64,000 bases of DNA. It comes from Microbispora sp. H13382 (GTDB lineage Bacteria; Actinomycetota; Actinomycetes; Streptosporangiales; Streptosporangiaceae). The stretch lies in assembly GCF_014161445.1 (NCBI RefSeq), contig NZ_JABBXA010000005.1:248001-312000 (forward strand), in the 5' to 3' direction. Position 1 is the first letter of the stretch, and each line of letters starts with the position of its first letter. Under the pieces are notes generated by a model, which was not told where the DNA came from, searched no databases, and worked only from the letters and a program-made list of their open reading frames with translations. Positions 17,057 through 23,980 of the stretch are shown here, in pieces. A program made the position numbers and the translations under genes.

Positions 17057-18685
17057 TCAGGTCCGGTCGCGACGGCCGTTGTCGCGGTCCTCGTCCTTCC
17101 CGCTGTGGTCGAGGCCGGTGAACTGACGGATGTACGCGTGATAGGCGTCGGCCCGAAGCCTGGCCGACGGCGATCGAACATCCCGGGCGATGTTCTGGGG
17201 GAGGCCGCCGGAACCGGCCCGCCTGGACTGGTAGTCCCGCAGTCGTTCCCGATGCTCGTCCGCCCAGTCGTGCAGCGCCCCGATGCGGGCGAAGTAGAAC
17301 GCCGCCGCGAGCAGGGGCACGAGGAGAACCGTCGTCGCGACAGGGCCGATGTCGTGCACGAGCACCCCGAGGATCAGGACGGCCCCGGCCGCGCTGCCGG
17401 CTCTGATCAGACCCCTCCGGACGCTCGCGCGGTCGGTCCGGGCCTCCTCGGCCCACGCGCGCACGCGCCGCAGCGGAGGCTGGTAGGCCGCGCCCAGCTG
17501 TACGACTCGCGGTAGCCGGCCCGCGTACGCCGCCAGGGTCAGCGCGACGACATACCAGGACACCGTCGCGGCGATGTCCGGACGCGCCCAGCCCCACATG
17601 ATCCAGGGCACCGGGATCGTGGCCGCGCCCCAGGCCCCGAGCCACAGCGCCGCGCGGACGGCCGCTCCCGATCGGGCGGTGGGCGAGAGCCGGCGGCGCT
17701 CGTAGTCGGCCCACTGCCGGTCGCGCAGGGTGGAGGCGGCGTCCAGCGCGGTCGATATCCGCTGGTTCTGCCGGTCGACCGCCGCCTGGTGACGCTGCTG
17801 TTCCGCCTGCACCGCGGCGAAAGCGGTGAAGTCGGCGCGCACGAGCCATCCGACAGGGGTGTCCGAGCCGCCGTCCCGCGCGCGCAACCAGTCGTACCAG
17901 CCGATCTCACCAGTGGGGGGAGGCGTCACGCGCTCGCAGCCGGCGCGCAACCACGTTCTGCTCTCCGGGTAGGGCAGAAGAGCCGCCAGCAGCAGCCCGC
18001 GCGCCCCGCTCTCGGCCCATTCCCGGGCTTCCGGCGGCAGTCCGGGAACCCGAGCCGCCAACCGCCGCCACGAATGCCAGGCCTCGTCCCATGCCCGCTG
18101 CGTTCCCCGCAGCGCGCTCAGGCCGGTGAACCCGGCCAGGGCTTCCAACAAGCCGCCATCGCAGAGGTCGCGGTAGAGCTCCCATTCCGGGCCGCTTTCC
18201 CCCAGACGACCGATCCTGCATGCCTCGGAGAGCGACTGCGGGGTTACGACCGTTCCTCGCCAGACGGCTTCGCCCTGCGGATCGAGCCAGCCCAGCAGGT
18301 GAAGCAGTTTGAGGTCGGCCGGGAGTCCGTCGTCGCGGAGCCGATGGTCGACGAGTTCGATCTGGGCGGTCAGGTCGTCGGCGGTGAGACCGTCGAGCTC
18401 GTGCAGCCAGGAGCGAAGTCCGAGCCACCCGTCGGAGGGGGTGCCTGGCGTGCCCGCGCCCTCGAAGAACTGACGCCTCGCGGCAGCCCAGTCGAGGCGG
18501 ATGGCGGCGGCCAGTTCCTCCCGGGTCGTGACCGCCGCACCTGCGAGGACCAGCGGCCGGCGCTGCGGCGCCGGATGGTGGATGTGATTGATCTGGACGT
18601 TGCGATCGCCGAGTTGGAAAGGGGCCGGGCCGTGGAAGACGTTTCCCGATACTCCGTCCCTTCCCGATTCGGCGTCGCGGGTCAT
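17057..18685 (-). CDS. Membrane protein with N-terminal RHIM-like amyloid motif (signalling effector candidate)
   Basis: A 542-residue protein. Residues 15-35 carry a motif built on NVFHGPAPFQLGDRNVQIN, the FQ(V/L)Gxx N pattern of RHIM-related bacterial amyloid signalling motifs. The same pattern ends the upstream gene. Residues 50-330 are helical, Trp/Arg-rich and unrecognised. Then come about four membrane helices in two pairs (around AALWLGAWGAATIPVPWIMW and AGAVLILGVLVHDIG), separated by a cytoplasmic loop, and a charged tail. The ATG overlaps the upstream stop (ATGA), so the pair is translationally coupled. The likely role is a membrane-acting partner that assembles with the upstream protein; this is inferred from the shared motif. 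Confidence 0.72.
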   Translation of the reverse strand: MTRDAESGRDGVSGNVFHGPAPFQLGDRNVQINHIHHPAPQRRPLVLAGAAVTTREELAAAIRLDWAAARRQFFEGAGTPGTPSDGWLGLRSWLHELDGLTADDLTAQIELVDHRLRDDGLPADLKLLHLLGWLDPQGEAVWRGTVVTPQSLSEACRIGRLGESGPEWELYRDLCDGGLLEALAGFTGLSALRGTQRAWDEAWHSWRRLAARVPGLPPEAREWAESGARGLLLAALLPYPESRTWLRAGCERVTPPPTGEIGWYDWLRARDGGSDTPVGWLVRADFTAFAAVQAEQQRHQAAVDRQNQRISTALDAASTLRDRQWADYERRRLSPTARSGAAVRAALWLGAWGAATIPVPWIMWGWARPDIAATVSWYVVALTLAAYAGRLPRVVQLGAAYQPPLRRVRAWAEEARTDRASVRRGLIRAGSAAGAVLILGVLVHDIGPVATTVLLVPLLAAAFYFARIGALHDWADEHRERLRDYQSRRAGSGGLPQNIARDVRSPSARLRADAYHAYIRQFTGLDHSGKDEDRDNGRRDRT

Positions 18686-19113
18686 GCCCTCGGCCCGAAG
18701 TGGTTGTCTTGACGGTTGTCGTTGCCGACCTGGAATGCGGTCGGTCCGTTGAAGACGTTCGCCGACACTCCCCCCACCGATGCCTGACGAGCCTGGTCGG
18801 CGATGTCGTTCAGCTCGCGGGCGACCCGTTCGCGTTCGGCCTCGCCGAGACTCTCCAGCAGCATCTCGAATCGGGCCGTCCAGGACGCCTCCTGCCGTGC
18901 CCGTATCAGCGCCGATTCCTCCGGGGCGAGCGAGGCGAGGTCCGTCGCGGTCTGATCCAGCCGCATCAGTTCCGCCTGCTCACGTTCGGGATCGTCGCGG
19001 CCGAGCACGTGCGCCACCCGCTGCCGCACAGTCACCCACACGTCCGTGCCCGCGGCCTGCACCACGGCGGTTCCGCCCGCCGCGGCCACCGCTGCCAGCC
19101 ATTCGACGAGCAT
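18682..19113 (-). CDS. Small protein with C-terminal RHIM-like amyloid motif, coupled to the membrane partner
   Basis: A 143-residue protein. The N-terminus is hydrophobic (MLVEWLAAVAAAGGTAVVQA) and leads into WVTVRQRVAHVLGR, an opening shared by many actinobacterial proteins of unknown role. The middle is a charged helical segment. The last 25 residues hold NVFNGPTAFQVGNDNRQDN, a RHIM-like motif nearly identical in pattern to the N-terminal motif of the next protein. The ATG at 19113 has a perfect AAGGAGG site 7 bases upstream; the longer frame to 19143 has none. The two-gene layout resembles bacterial amyloid signalling pairs, in which a sensor or adaptor passes an amyloid fold to an effector. 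Confidence 0.74.
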   Translation of the reverse strand: MLVEWLAAVAAAGGTAVVQAAGTDVWVTVRQRVAHVLGRDDPEREQAELMRLDQTATDLASLAPEESALIRARQEASWTARFEMLLESLGEAERERVARELNDIADQARQASVGGVSANVFNGPTAFQVGNDNRQDNHFGPRA

Positions 19114-19210
19114 TCCCGGCCTCCTTACAAGATCTGATGACACTGTATATCTGGCCTTGACGAGGTCGCCGGATGTCTGGAAATCGACCGGTGAAGCGAG
19201 GCCGCCTGAT

Positions 19211-19939
19211 TCAGATCAGGACCGTCATGGACTCGTCGACCACCTGAAAGCCGAGCCTCTCGTAGAGGCGACGGGCGGGGTTGCCCTCGGTGACCGCCAG
19301 GCCGATCGTGGTCAGCCCGTCCGCGGCTGCACGGACCAAGGCGGTCGACAGCATGAGCGCGCCGAGGCCCCGCGGCGACCGCTCGGGGTGCCGGAACACG
19401 TCCGCGATCCCCGGCCCCCGGTTGGAGTCATTGACGAAGACGCCGCCCACCACCTCGCCGGGGGAACCGTCGCGTACGGCGAGCACGCTGCACGGAAGCA
19501 GCGGGCCGATCTCCTCGCCGTTGAGCAGCGGAACGAGCTCCTCGCGCAGGGCCTTCTCGGCGTCCCGGGGCCGGTGGTCGGGATGGCCGGGCGGGTAGGC
19601 CGCGAACCACGCGGGGAAGATGTCGGCGGGCGCCCGGTCGCAGGGCGTGATCTGGAAGCCGTCGGGAGCGGCGCCCTCGACGGGCCGGGCGATCGGCAGA
19701 TCACACCGCATCACAAAGGCGTGCCGCTGCAGGCGGGCGCCTCGCTCCACCAGGTCCCGGCCGAGCTCGACCGGCGCGGATAAGGCCCAGCCCCCGAGCC
19801 GTGACATGATCACGGCAGCGGCGTCCGGGCCGATGTCCTCGACCGCGTAGGCCCAGGGAAGGCCGTCACGGACGCCTTCCAGGTAACTCATCACCGGGAC
19901 GCCCTCAGCGTCGGTCAACCTCCGCCGCTCCTCGCTCAT
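19211..19939 (-). CDS. GNAT family N-acetyltransferase
   Basis: A 242-residue protein. The GNAT acetyl-CoA site is in the C-terminal half: VVGGVFVND, IADVFRHPERSPRGLGALML as motif A, and NPARRLYERLGFQVVDES as motif B. The N-terminal 90 residues are a separate segment of unknown role. The acceptor substrate is unknown. Its first 34 or so codons are duplicated as a fragment at 22158-22258. Together with the duplicated end of the secreted-protein gene at 20006, this suggests an old duplication of the whole 16.3-19.98 kb block. Confidence 0.84.
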   Translation of the reverse strand: MSEERRRLTDAEGVPVMSYLEGVRDGLPWAYAVEDIGPDAAAVIMSRLGGWALSAPVELGRDLVERGARLQRHAFVMRCDLPIARPVEGAAPDGFQITPCDRAPADIFPAWFAAYPPGHPDHRPRDAEKALREELVPLLNGEEIGPLLPCSVLAVRDGSPGEVVGGVFVNDSNRGPGIADVFRHPERSPRGLGALMLSTALVRAAADGLTTIGLAVTEGNPARRLYERLGFQVVDESMTVLI

Positions 19940-20005
19940 ACGCCGAAGGGTCGCGCAGTCGCGGCCCGGCAGGCAACCATCGCGCCCCGAGATTGCCGAG
20001 AGGCG

Positions 20006-20074
20006 CTATTGCACGCAGAGAGCGGACACCGTCACGTCGTAGATGTACCAGCTTCCGGTCGGAGTCATGTAGAC
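20006..20074 (-). pseudogene. Duplicated 3' end of the secreted-protein gene
   Basis: Read on the minus strand this encodes VYMTPTGSWYIYDVTVSALC followed by Val-Gln-stop, nearly identical to the last 22 codons of the secreted protein at 16281-16847. There is no upstream part, signal peptide or start. It is a gene fragment, and DNA similarity also continues a few bases past the stop codon. Confidence 0.8.
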
Positions 20075-20081
20075 GCTTCCT

Positions 20082-21575
20082 TCACCGGGTTCGTGCATCC
20101 GGCGTGCTTTCCTGGTCGATGCGTCTCGCCGGGCGGAGCAGGGACACGACCAGACCGGCGAGGGCCGCCATCAGGACCGCGCTCACCACCGCGGCCAGGT
20201 GGAATCCGTGAACGAAGGCCGCGCGGGCCCTCTCCAGGAGCGAGGGGAGATTCGCGGCCACAGCTGCGGTCAAGCTATCTCGGACGGTTTCTGGGGCCGA
20301 GGACATGTCCGCACGGTAAATCGCGGTGATCAGGCTGCCGAGTACGGCGATGCCGAGCGCTCCGCCGACCTGCGGGGCGGTGGAGGAGATCGCCGCCGCC
20401 GCGCCGGCCCGCTCGGGCGGGGCCGAACTCACGACCAGGTCGGTCGCCAGCGCCATCATCGGCCCCAGACCGGCGGAGACGACGACGGCTCCGGCTACGA
20501 GGACGGCGAGATTCCCGGACACCTGGCTGAGAATGAGATATCCGGCGGCAGATATCGCCAGGCCCGTGCCGATGACGATCGCGCTGCCGGTCCTGCGCGC
20601 GATCCTCGGCGCCAGCGTGGATCCGGCGATCACCCCCAGGGCGGCCGGCGACGTCCACAGGCCCGCCTCCAGCGGTGACTTGCCGTACACCAGTTGCAGA
20701 TACTGCGCGACGGCGTAGTTGGAGCCCCACAGGACGAAGATGCCGAGCGCCAGTGTGGCGGCCGCGACCGCGAACGTGCGGTCGGTGAACAGCCGCAGGT
20801 CCACCAGGGGGTTGGCGAGGCGGCGCTGTCGGCGCGTGAACGCGCCGGCGACCGCGATCCCGGCCGCGATCGCGATGAGGGACATCGGCTCGACGCCGTC
20901 GGCGGCGATCTGCTTGAGCCCGTAGACGACCGGCAGCACCGCCGCGAGCGACAGCACCGCGCTCAGCCAGTCCAGCCGGCCCGTGCCGGCGTCCCTGTGC
21001 TCGGGAAGCGTGAACGGCGCCACGACGAGCAGCGCCGTCATCACGGGTACGGCCAGGAGGAACGCCGACCCCCACCAGAAACGCTCCAGCAGCCAGCCGC
21101 CCACCAGCGGGCCGATCGCGGTGCCCGCGGAGACGGCCGAGACGACGATGCCGATGGCCACCGTCCGCTGTCGGGGATTGGTGAACATCGACGTGGTCAG
21201 CGACAGCGTGGACGGCATCAGGGTCGATCCGGCGACGCCCATCAGCGCGCGGGCCGCGATCAGGCTCCCGGCGCTCGGGGCGTACGCGGCGAGAACCGCG
21301 GCCACGCCGTACGCGGCGGCCCCGATGAGCAGCACGCGGCGGCGGCCGAGCCGGTCACCCAGAGCGCCCATCGTGATGAGCGCTCCGGAAAGGAGGAAGG
21401 CGTAGACGTCGGCGATCCACAACAACTGGGTGCTGCTGGCCATCAGGCCCGTGCCGATGGCGGGCAATGCGAGGTTCGTGACGGTCAGTTCCAGAGAGGC
21501 GAGGAGGGCGGGCAGTGTCAGGACGGCCAGGCCGATCCATTCCCGCCTCCCCGCGACCAGGTGCGTCTGGGGCAT
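20082..21575 (-). CDS. DHA2-type MFS drug exporter (QacA/EmrB-like), SoxR-regulated
   Basis: A 497-residue major facilitator with 14 predicted membrane helices. The signatures are LELTVTNLALPAIG in helix 1, GDRLGRRRVLLIG between helices 2 and 3, and the antiporter motif C region AGTAIGPLVGGWLLE in helix 5. These mark proton-driven drug/H+ antiporters of the DHA2 group. The ATG at 21575 is preferred over the longer frame because a MerR-type promoter (TTGACC, 19-bp spacer, GATCCT) lies directly upstream. The start is then only 7 bases after the -10 box, so the mRNA is leaderless. The gene is divergent from soxR and shares the SoxR box, so redox-cycling compounds probably induce it. Confidence 0.88.
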   Translation of the reverse strand: MPQTHLVAGRREWIGLAVLTLPALLASLELTVTNLALPAIGTGLMASSTQLLWIADVYAFLLSGALITMGALGDRLGRRRVLLIGAAAYGVAAVLAAYAPSAGSLIAARALMGVAGSTLMPSTLSLTTSMFTNPRQRTVAIGIVVSAVSAGTAIGPLVGGWLLERFWWGSAFLLAVPVMTALLVVAPFTLPEHRDAGTGRLDWLSAVLSLAAVLPVVYGLKQIAADGVEPMSLIAIAAGIAVAGAFTRRQRRLANPLVDLRLFTDRTFAVAAATLALGIFVLWGSNYAVAQYLQLVYGKSPLEAGLWTSPAALGVIAGSTLAPRIARRTGSAIVIGTGLAISAAGYLILSQVSGNLAVLVAGAVVVSAGLGPMMALATDLVVSSAPPERAGAAAAISSTAPQVGGALGIAVLGSLITAIYRADMSSAPETVRDSLTAAVAANLPSLLERARAAFVHGFHLAAVVSAVLMAALAGLVVSLLRPARRIDQESTPDARTR

Positions 21576-21590
21576 GGAACCCAGGATCAA

Positions 21591-21610
21591 ACCTCGACTA
21601 TGGTCGAGGT
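21591..21610. promoter_or_regulatory. SoxR box within a 19-bp-spacer promoter
   Basis: ACCTCGACTATGGTCGAGGT is a palindrome with 8-base arms and matches the layout of known SoxR boxes. On the minus strand the -35 TTGACC (21608-21613) and -10 GATCCT (21583-21588) are 19 bp apart. This is the over-long spacing that MerR-type activators correct by twisting DNA. The exporter ATG follows 7 bases after the -10. Confidence 0.88.
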
Positions 21611-21629
21611 CAAGCCTTAGTCTCCGGCT

Positions 21630-22103
21630 ATGACGATCGCGAAGGAACTCACGGTCGGACAGCTCTCCGCCCGGTCTGGCGTCGCGGTGACCGCGCTGCA
21701 CTTCTACGAGGAGAAGGGGCTGATCCGCAGCCGGCGCACGCCCGGCAACCAGCGCCGTTACCCCCGTGACACGCTTCGCCGGGTCGCCTTCATCCGTGTG
21801 GCGCAACGCGTCGGCATCCCGCTGCGCATGGTCGGCGAGGCCCTGGCCACGCTTCCCGAGGGACGCGCGCCGACGCGCGAGGATTGGGAGCGGCTGTCCT
21901 CCGGCTGGCGGGCGGAGCTCGACGCCCGCATCGAGCAACTGGTCAAGCTCCGTGACGACCTGTCCGACTGCATCGGCTGCGGCTGCCTGTCCATCGACCG
22001 CTGCGTCCTGCGCAACCCCGACGACCGCCTCGGCGCGGATGGGTCCGGCCCGCGCCGACTGCTGGTCCGCGAGGCGGAGGCCGGCTCGCCAAGGCGGCGG
22101 TAG
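21630..22103 (+). CDS. soxR: Redox-sensitive MerR-type activator SoxR
   Basis: A 157-residue MerR family protein. The N-terminal winged helix is clear ([20 protein letters not shown], then [20 protein letters not shown]), followed by the dimerisation helix. The [2Fe-2S] ligand set [12 protein letters not shown] (CxxCxCx5C) near residue 113 is diagnostic of SoxR. In actinomycetes SoxR responds to redox-active antibiotics and quinones rather than superoxide alone and controls a handful of genes (family knowledge). The ATG at 21630 has no ribosome site, and TAGTCT lies just 6 bases upstream, so the mRNA is probably leaderless. It is divergent from the exporter it likely activates. Confidence 0.92.
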   Translation: MTIAKELTVGQLSARSGVAVTALHFYEEKGLIRSRRTPGNQRRYPRDTLRRVAFIRVAQRVGIPLRMVGEALATLPEGRAPTREDWERLSSGWRAELDARIEQLVKLRDDLSDCIGCGCLSIDRCVLRNPDDRLGADGSGPRRLLVREAEAGSPRRR

Positions 22104-22157
22104 CGTTTTCGGATGCTCGACGCCTGACCGTCAGCGGGCGGCGCCGGTTTCGACTCC

Positions 22158-22258
22158 CCGATCGCGTACGCCCAGGGGAGGTTGTCACGGACGCCTTCCC
22201 GGTAGCTCATGACCGGGATGCCGGCAGCGCCGGTGAGGCTTCGCCGCTCGTCGCCCAT
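22158..22258 (-). pseudogene. Duplicated 5' end of the GNAT gene
   Basis: On the minus strand from 22258 this encodes MGDERRSLTGAAGIPVMSYR and continues EGVRDNLPWAYAIGES, matching the first 34 residues of the GNAT protein at 19211-19939. After that the sequences diverge completely. DNA similarity also extends upstream of the start codon to about 22303. No functional product is expected. Confidence 0.8.
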
Positions 22259-22301
22259 ACGTCGAAGGAGCGCGCGCGGCCGGACCCGGCAGGCAACCCT
22301 T

Positions 22302-23141
22302 TTATCGGTTCGCGAGCACGTCGCGGAGCGCGGTCGGCTTGCGGCCGAGCAGGTCACCGAGCGCCGGGCCGACCTCGGCGAACTCCCCCTGACGGCCGGC
22401 CTCGAACATGCCCAGCAGGAACCGGGCCTGCTGCTCGGGCACGCCGCGCGACACCATGCCCGCGACCCACTCGTCATCCGGGACGGTGACGCGGGTGATC
22501 TCGCGACCCGTCAGGTCGGAGGCGATCGCGGCGACGTCCGCGAGGTCGAGCGACTCGGAGCCGGTCAGCGGCGGCGTGATCCCGTCGAGCCGGCCCTCCT
22601 CGGTCAGCGCGACGGCGGCCGCCTCGGCGAGGTCGGCGTGGGCGGTCCAGGAGACCGGGCCGTCCTCGGGCGCGGCGAGCGTGCCGGTCTCGAGCGCCTG
22701 CCGCACGAAGTGGAGCGCGGTGGTCGCGTAGAAGCCGTTGCGTAGCGCGGTGAACGCCACCCCACATGCGCGCAGGTCCTGCTCCGTCTCGGCGTGGGAC
22801 GGCATCGGGAGGAAGGGGGAGGCCGGGTTCGCGCCCATGTGGCTGGTGTAGACGATCCTCCCGGCGCCCGCCGCCCTGGCCGCCTCGATCGCCGTACGGT
22901 GCGGGCGGGCGTCGGCCGGGCCGGAGACGACGAGCACCTGCGAGGCGCCCTCGAACGCGTACGCCAGGCTCGCGGGGTCGGCGAAGTCGCCCTGCCGTAC
23001 GCGGGCGCCGCGCTGGGCGAGGTCCTCGGCTCGCGAAACGTCGCGGACGCTGACGCCGATCCGGTCGGCGGGAACGCGCGCGAGCAACCGCTCGACGACG
23101 CCTCGGCCGAGCTGACCGGTCGCTCCGGTGATGATGATCAC
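22302..23141 (-). CDS. NmrA-like NAD(P)-binding reductase (QOR2-type atypical SDR)
   Basis: A 279-residue Rossmann protein. The N-terminal dinucleotide motif is IIITGATGQLGRGVVERLL. DFADPASLAYAFEGASQVLVVSG and RIVYTSHMGANP follow the atypical short-chain dehydrogenase pattern of quinone oxidoreductase 2 and NmrA-like proteins. The usual catalytic Tyr-x-x-x-Lys is not evident, as is normal for this subgroup. The role is likely NADPH-dependent quinone reduction or redox sensing. It is divergent from a TetR gene, with inverted repeats in the shared promoter region, so it is probably repressed by that protein. Confidence 0.85.
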   Translation of the reverse strand: MIIITGATGQLGRGVVERLLARVPADRIGVSVRDVSRAEDLAQRGARVRQGDFADPASLAYAFEGASQVLVVSGPADARPHRTAIEAARAAGAGRIVYTSHMGANPASPFLPMPSHAETEQDLRACGVAFTALRNGFYATTALHFVRQALETGTLAAPEDGPVSWTAHADLAEAAAVALTEEGRLDGITPPLTGSESLDLADVAAIASDLTGREITRVTVPDDEWVAGMVSRGVPEQQARFLLGMFEAGRQGEFAEVGPALGDLLGRKPTALRDVLANR

Positions 23142-23152
23142 GGTCTACGCCA

Positions 23153-23221
23153 TTGCTATCGCTGATATTGACTTCACGCTAACATCGGAAATTCAGCGAT
23201 AACAACTTACTGCTATCGTTG
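23153..23221. promoter_or_regulatory. Repeated GCTATCG-type operator half-sites between reductase and TetR genes
   Basis: TTGCTATCGCTGA (23153-23165) and TCAGCGATAACAA (23193-23205) form an inverted repeat with one mismatch, spaced by 27 bases. A third copy TGCTATCGTTG lies at 23211-23221 directly before the TetR start. The AT-rich spacer fits overlapping divergent promoters controlled by the TetR protein. Confidence 0.6.
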
Positions 23222-23226
23222 GAAGC

Positions 23227-23949
23227 ATGAGCGACTCTGAGAGCGAGACGGCGAGCGGCCGCGACAGGACGCGGGCGCACATCGTGTCGGTCGCGGCGCG
23301 ACTGCTCGCGAGCGGCGGGCGCGACGCCCTCTCGACCAGGGCGGTGGCCGCCGCGGCGGGGACGCAGGCACCGACGATCTACCGCCTGTTCGGCGACAAG
23401 GAGGGCCTGCTCGACGCGGTCGCCGAGTACGGCTTCGGCTCATACCTGTGGGACAAGAAGGCGAGCCCGCCCGCCGACGACCCGGTCGAAGGGCTGCGCG
23501 CCGGGTGGGACCTGCACGTCGGGTTCGGGCTGGCGAACCCCGCCCTGTTCTCGCTCATGTACGGCGATCCCGCACCGGGCCGGCAGTCGCCCGCCGCCGT
23601 CGCCGCCTTCCGCATGCTGGGGGAGCGCATCCGCGCCATCGCCGCCGCCGGCCGGTTGAAGGTCGGCGAGCGCCTGGCGGCGGACCTCGTGCACGCCGCC
23701 GGCTGCGGCACGGTCTTCACGCTGCTCGCCATGCCCGAGGAACGGCGTGACCCGCGCCTGTCCGAGGTGGCCCGCGACGCGGCGATAGCCGCCATCACCA
23801 CCGACGCCCCCGTGGTCGAGACCCCCGGACCCGCCGCGGCGGCGGTGGCACTACGCGCCGCGCTGCCCGGCGCCACGGCTCTCACCGACGGTGAACGTCA
23901 CGTGCTCGGCGAATGGCTCGACCGCCTCGCCGCCGACCGATCCGGCTGA
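23227..23949 (+). CDS. TetR family regulator, divergent from NmrA-like reductase
   Basis: A 240-residue regulator. The helix-turn-helix covers residues 15-65: TRAHIVSVAARLLASGGRDA, RAVAAAAGTQAPTIYRLFGD, then KEGLLDAVAEYGF. The C-terminal domain is of the WHG type (LHVGFGLANPALFSLMYGDP). The GTTGGAAGC before the ATG contains a weak GGA ribosome site. Its operator candidates lie in the 85-base gap to the reductase gene. Confidence 0.86.
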   Translation: MSDSESETASGRDRTRAHIVSVAARLLASGGRDALSTRAVAAAAGTQAPTIYRLFGDKEGLLDAVAEYGFGSYLWDKKASPPADDPVEGLRAGWDLHVGFGLANPALFSLMYGDPAPGRQSPAAVAAFRMLGERIRAIAAAGRLKVGERLAADLVHAAGCGTVFTLLAMPEERRDPRLSEVARDAAIAAITTDAPVVETPGPAAAAVALRAALPGATALTDGERHVLGEWLDRLAADRSG

Positions 23950-23980
23950 GATCTCGGCGGGAGCGCTCGACAAGGCGGCG

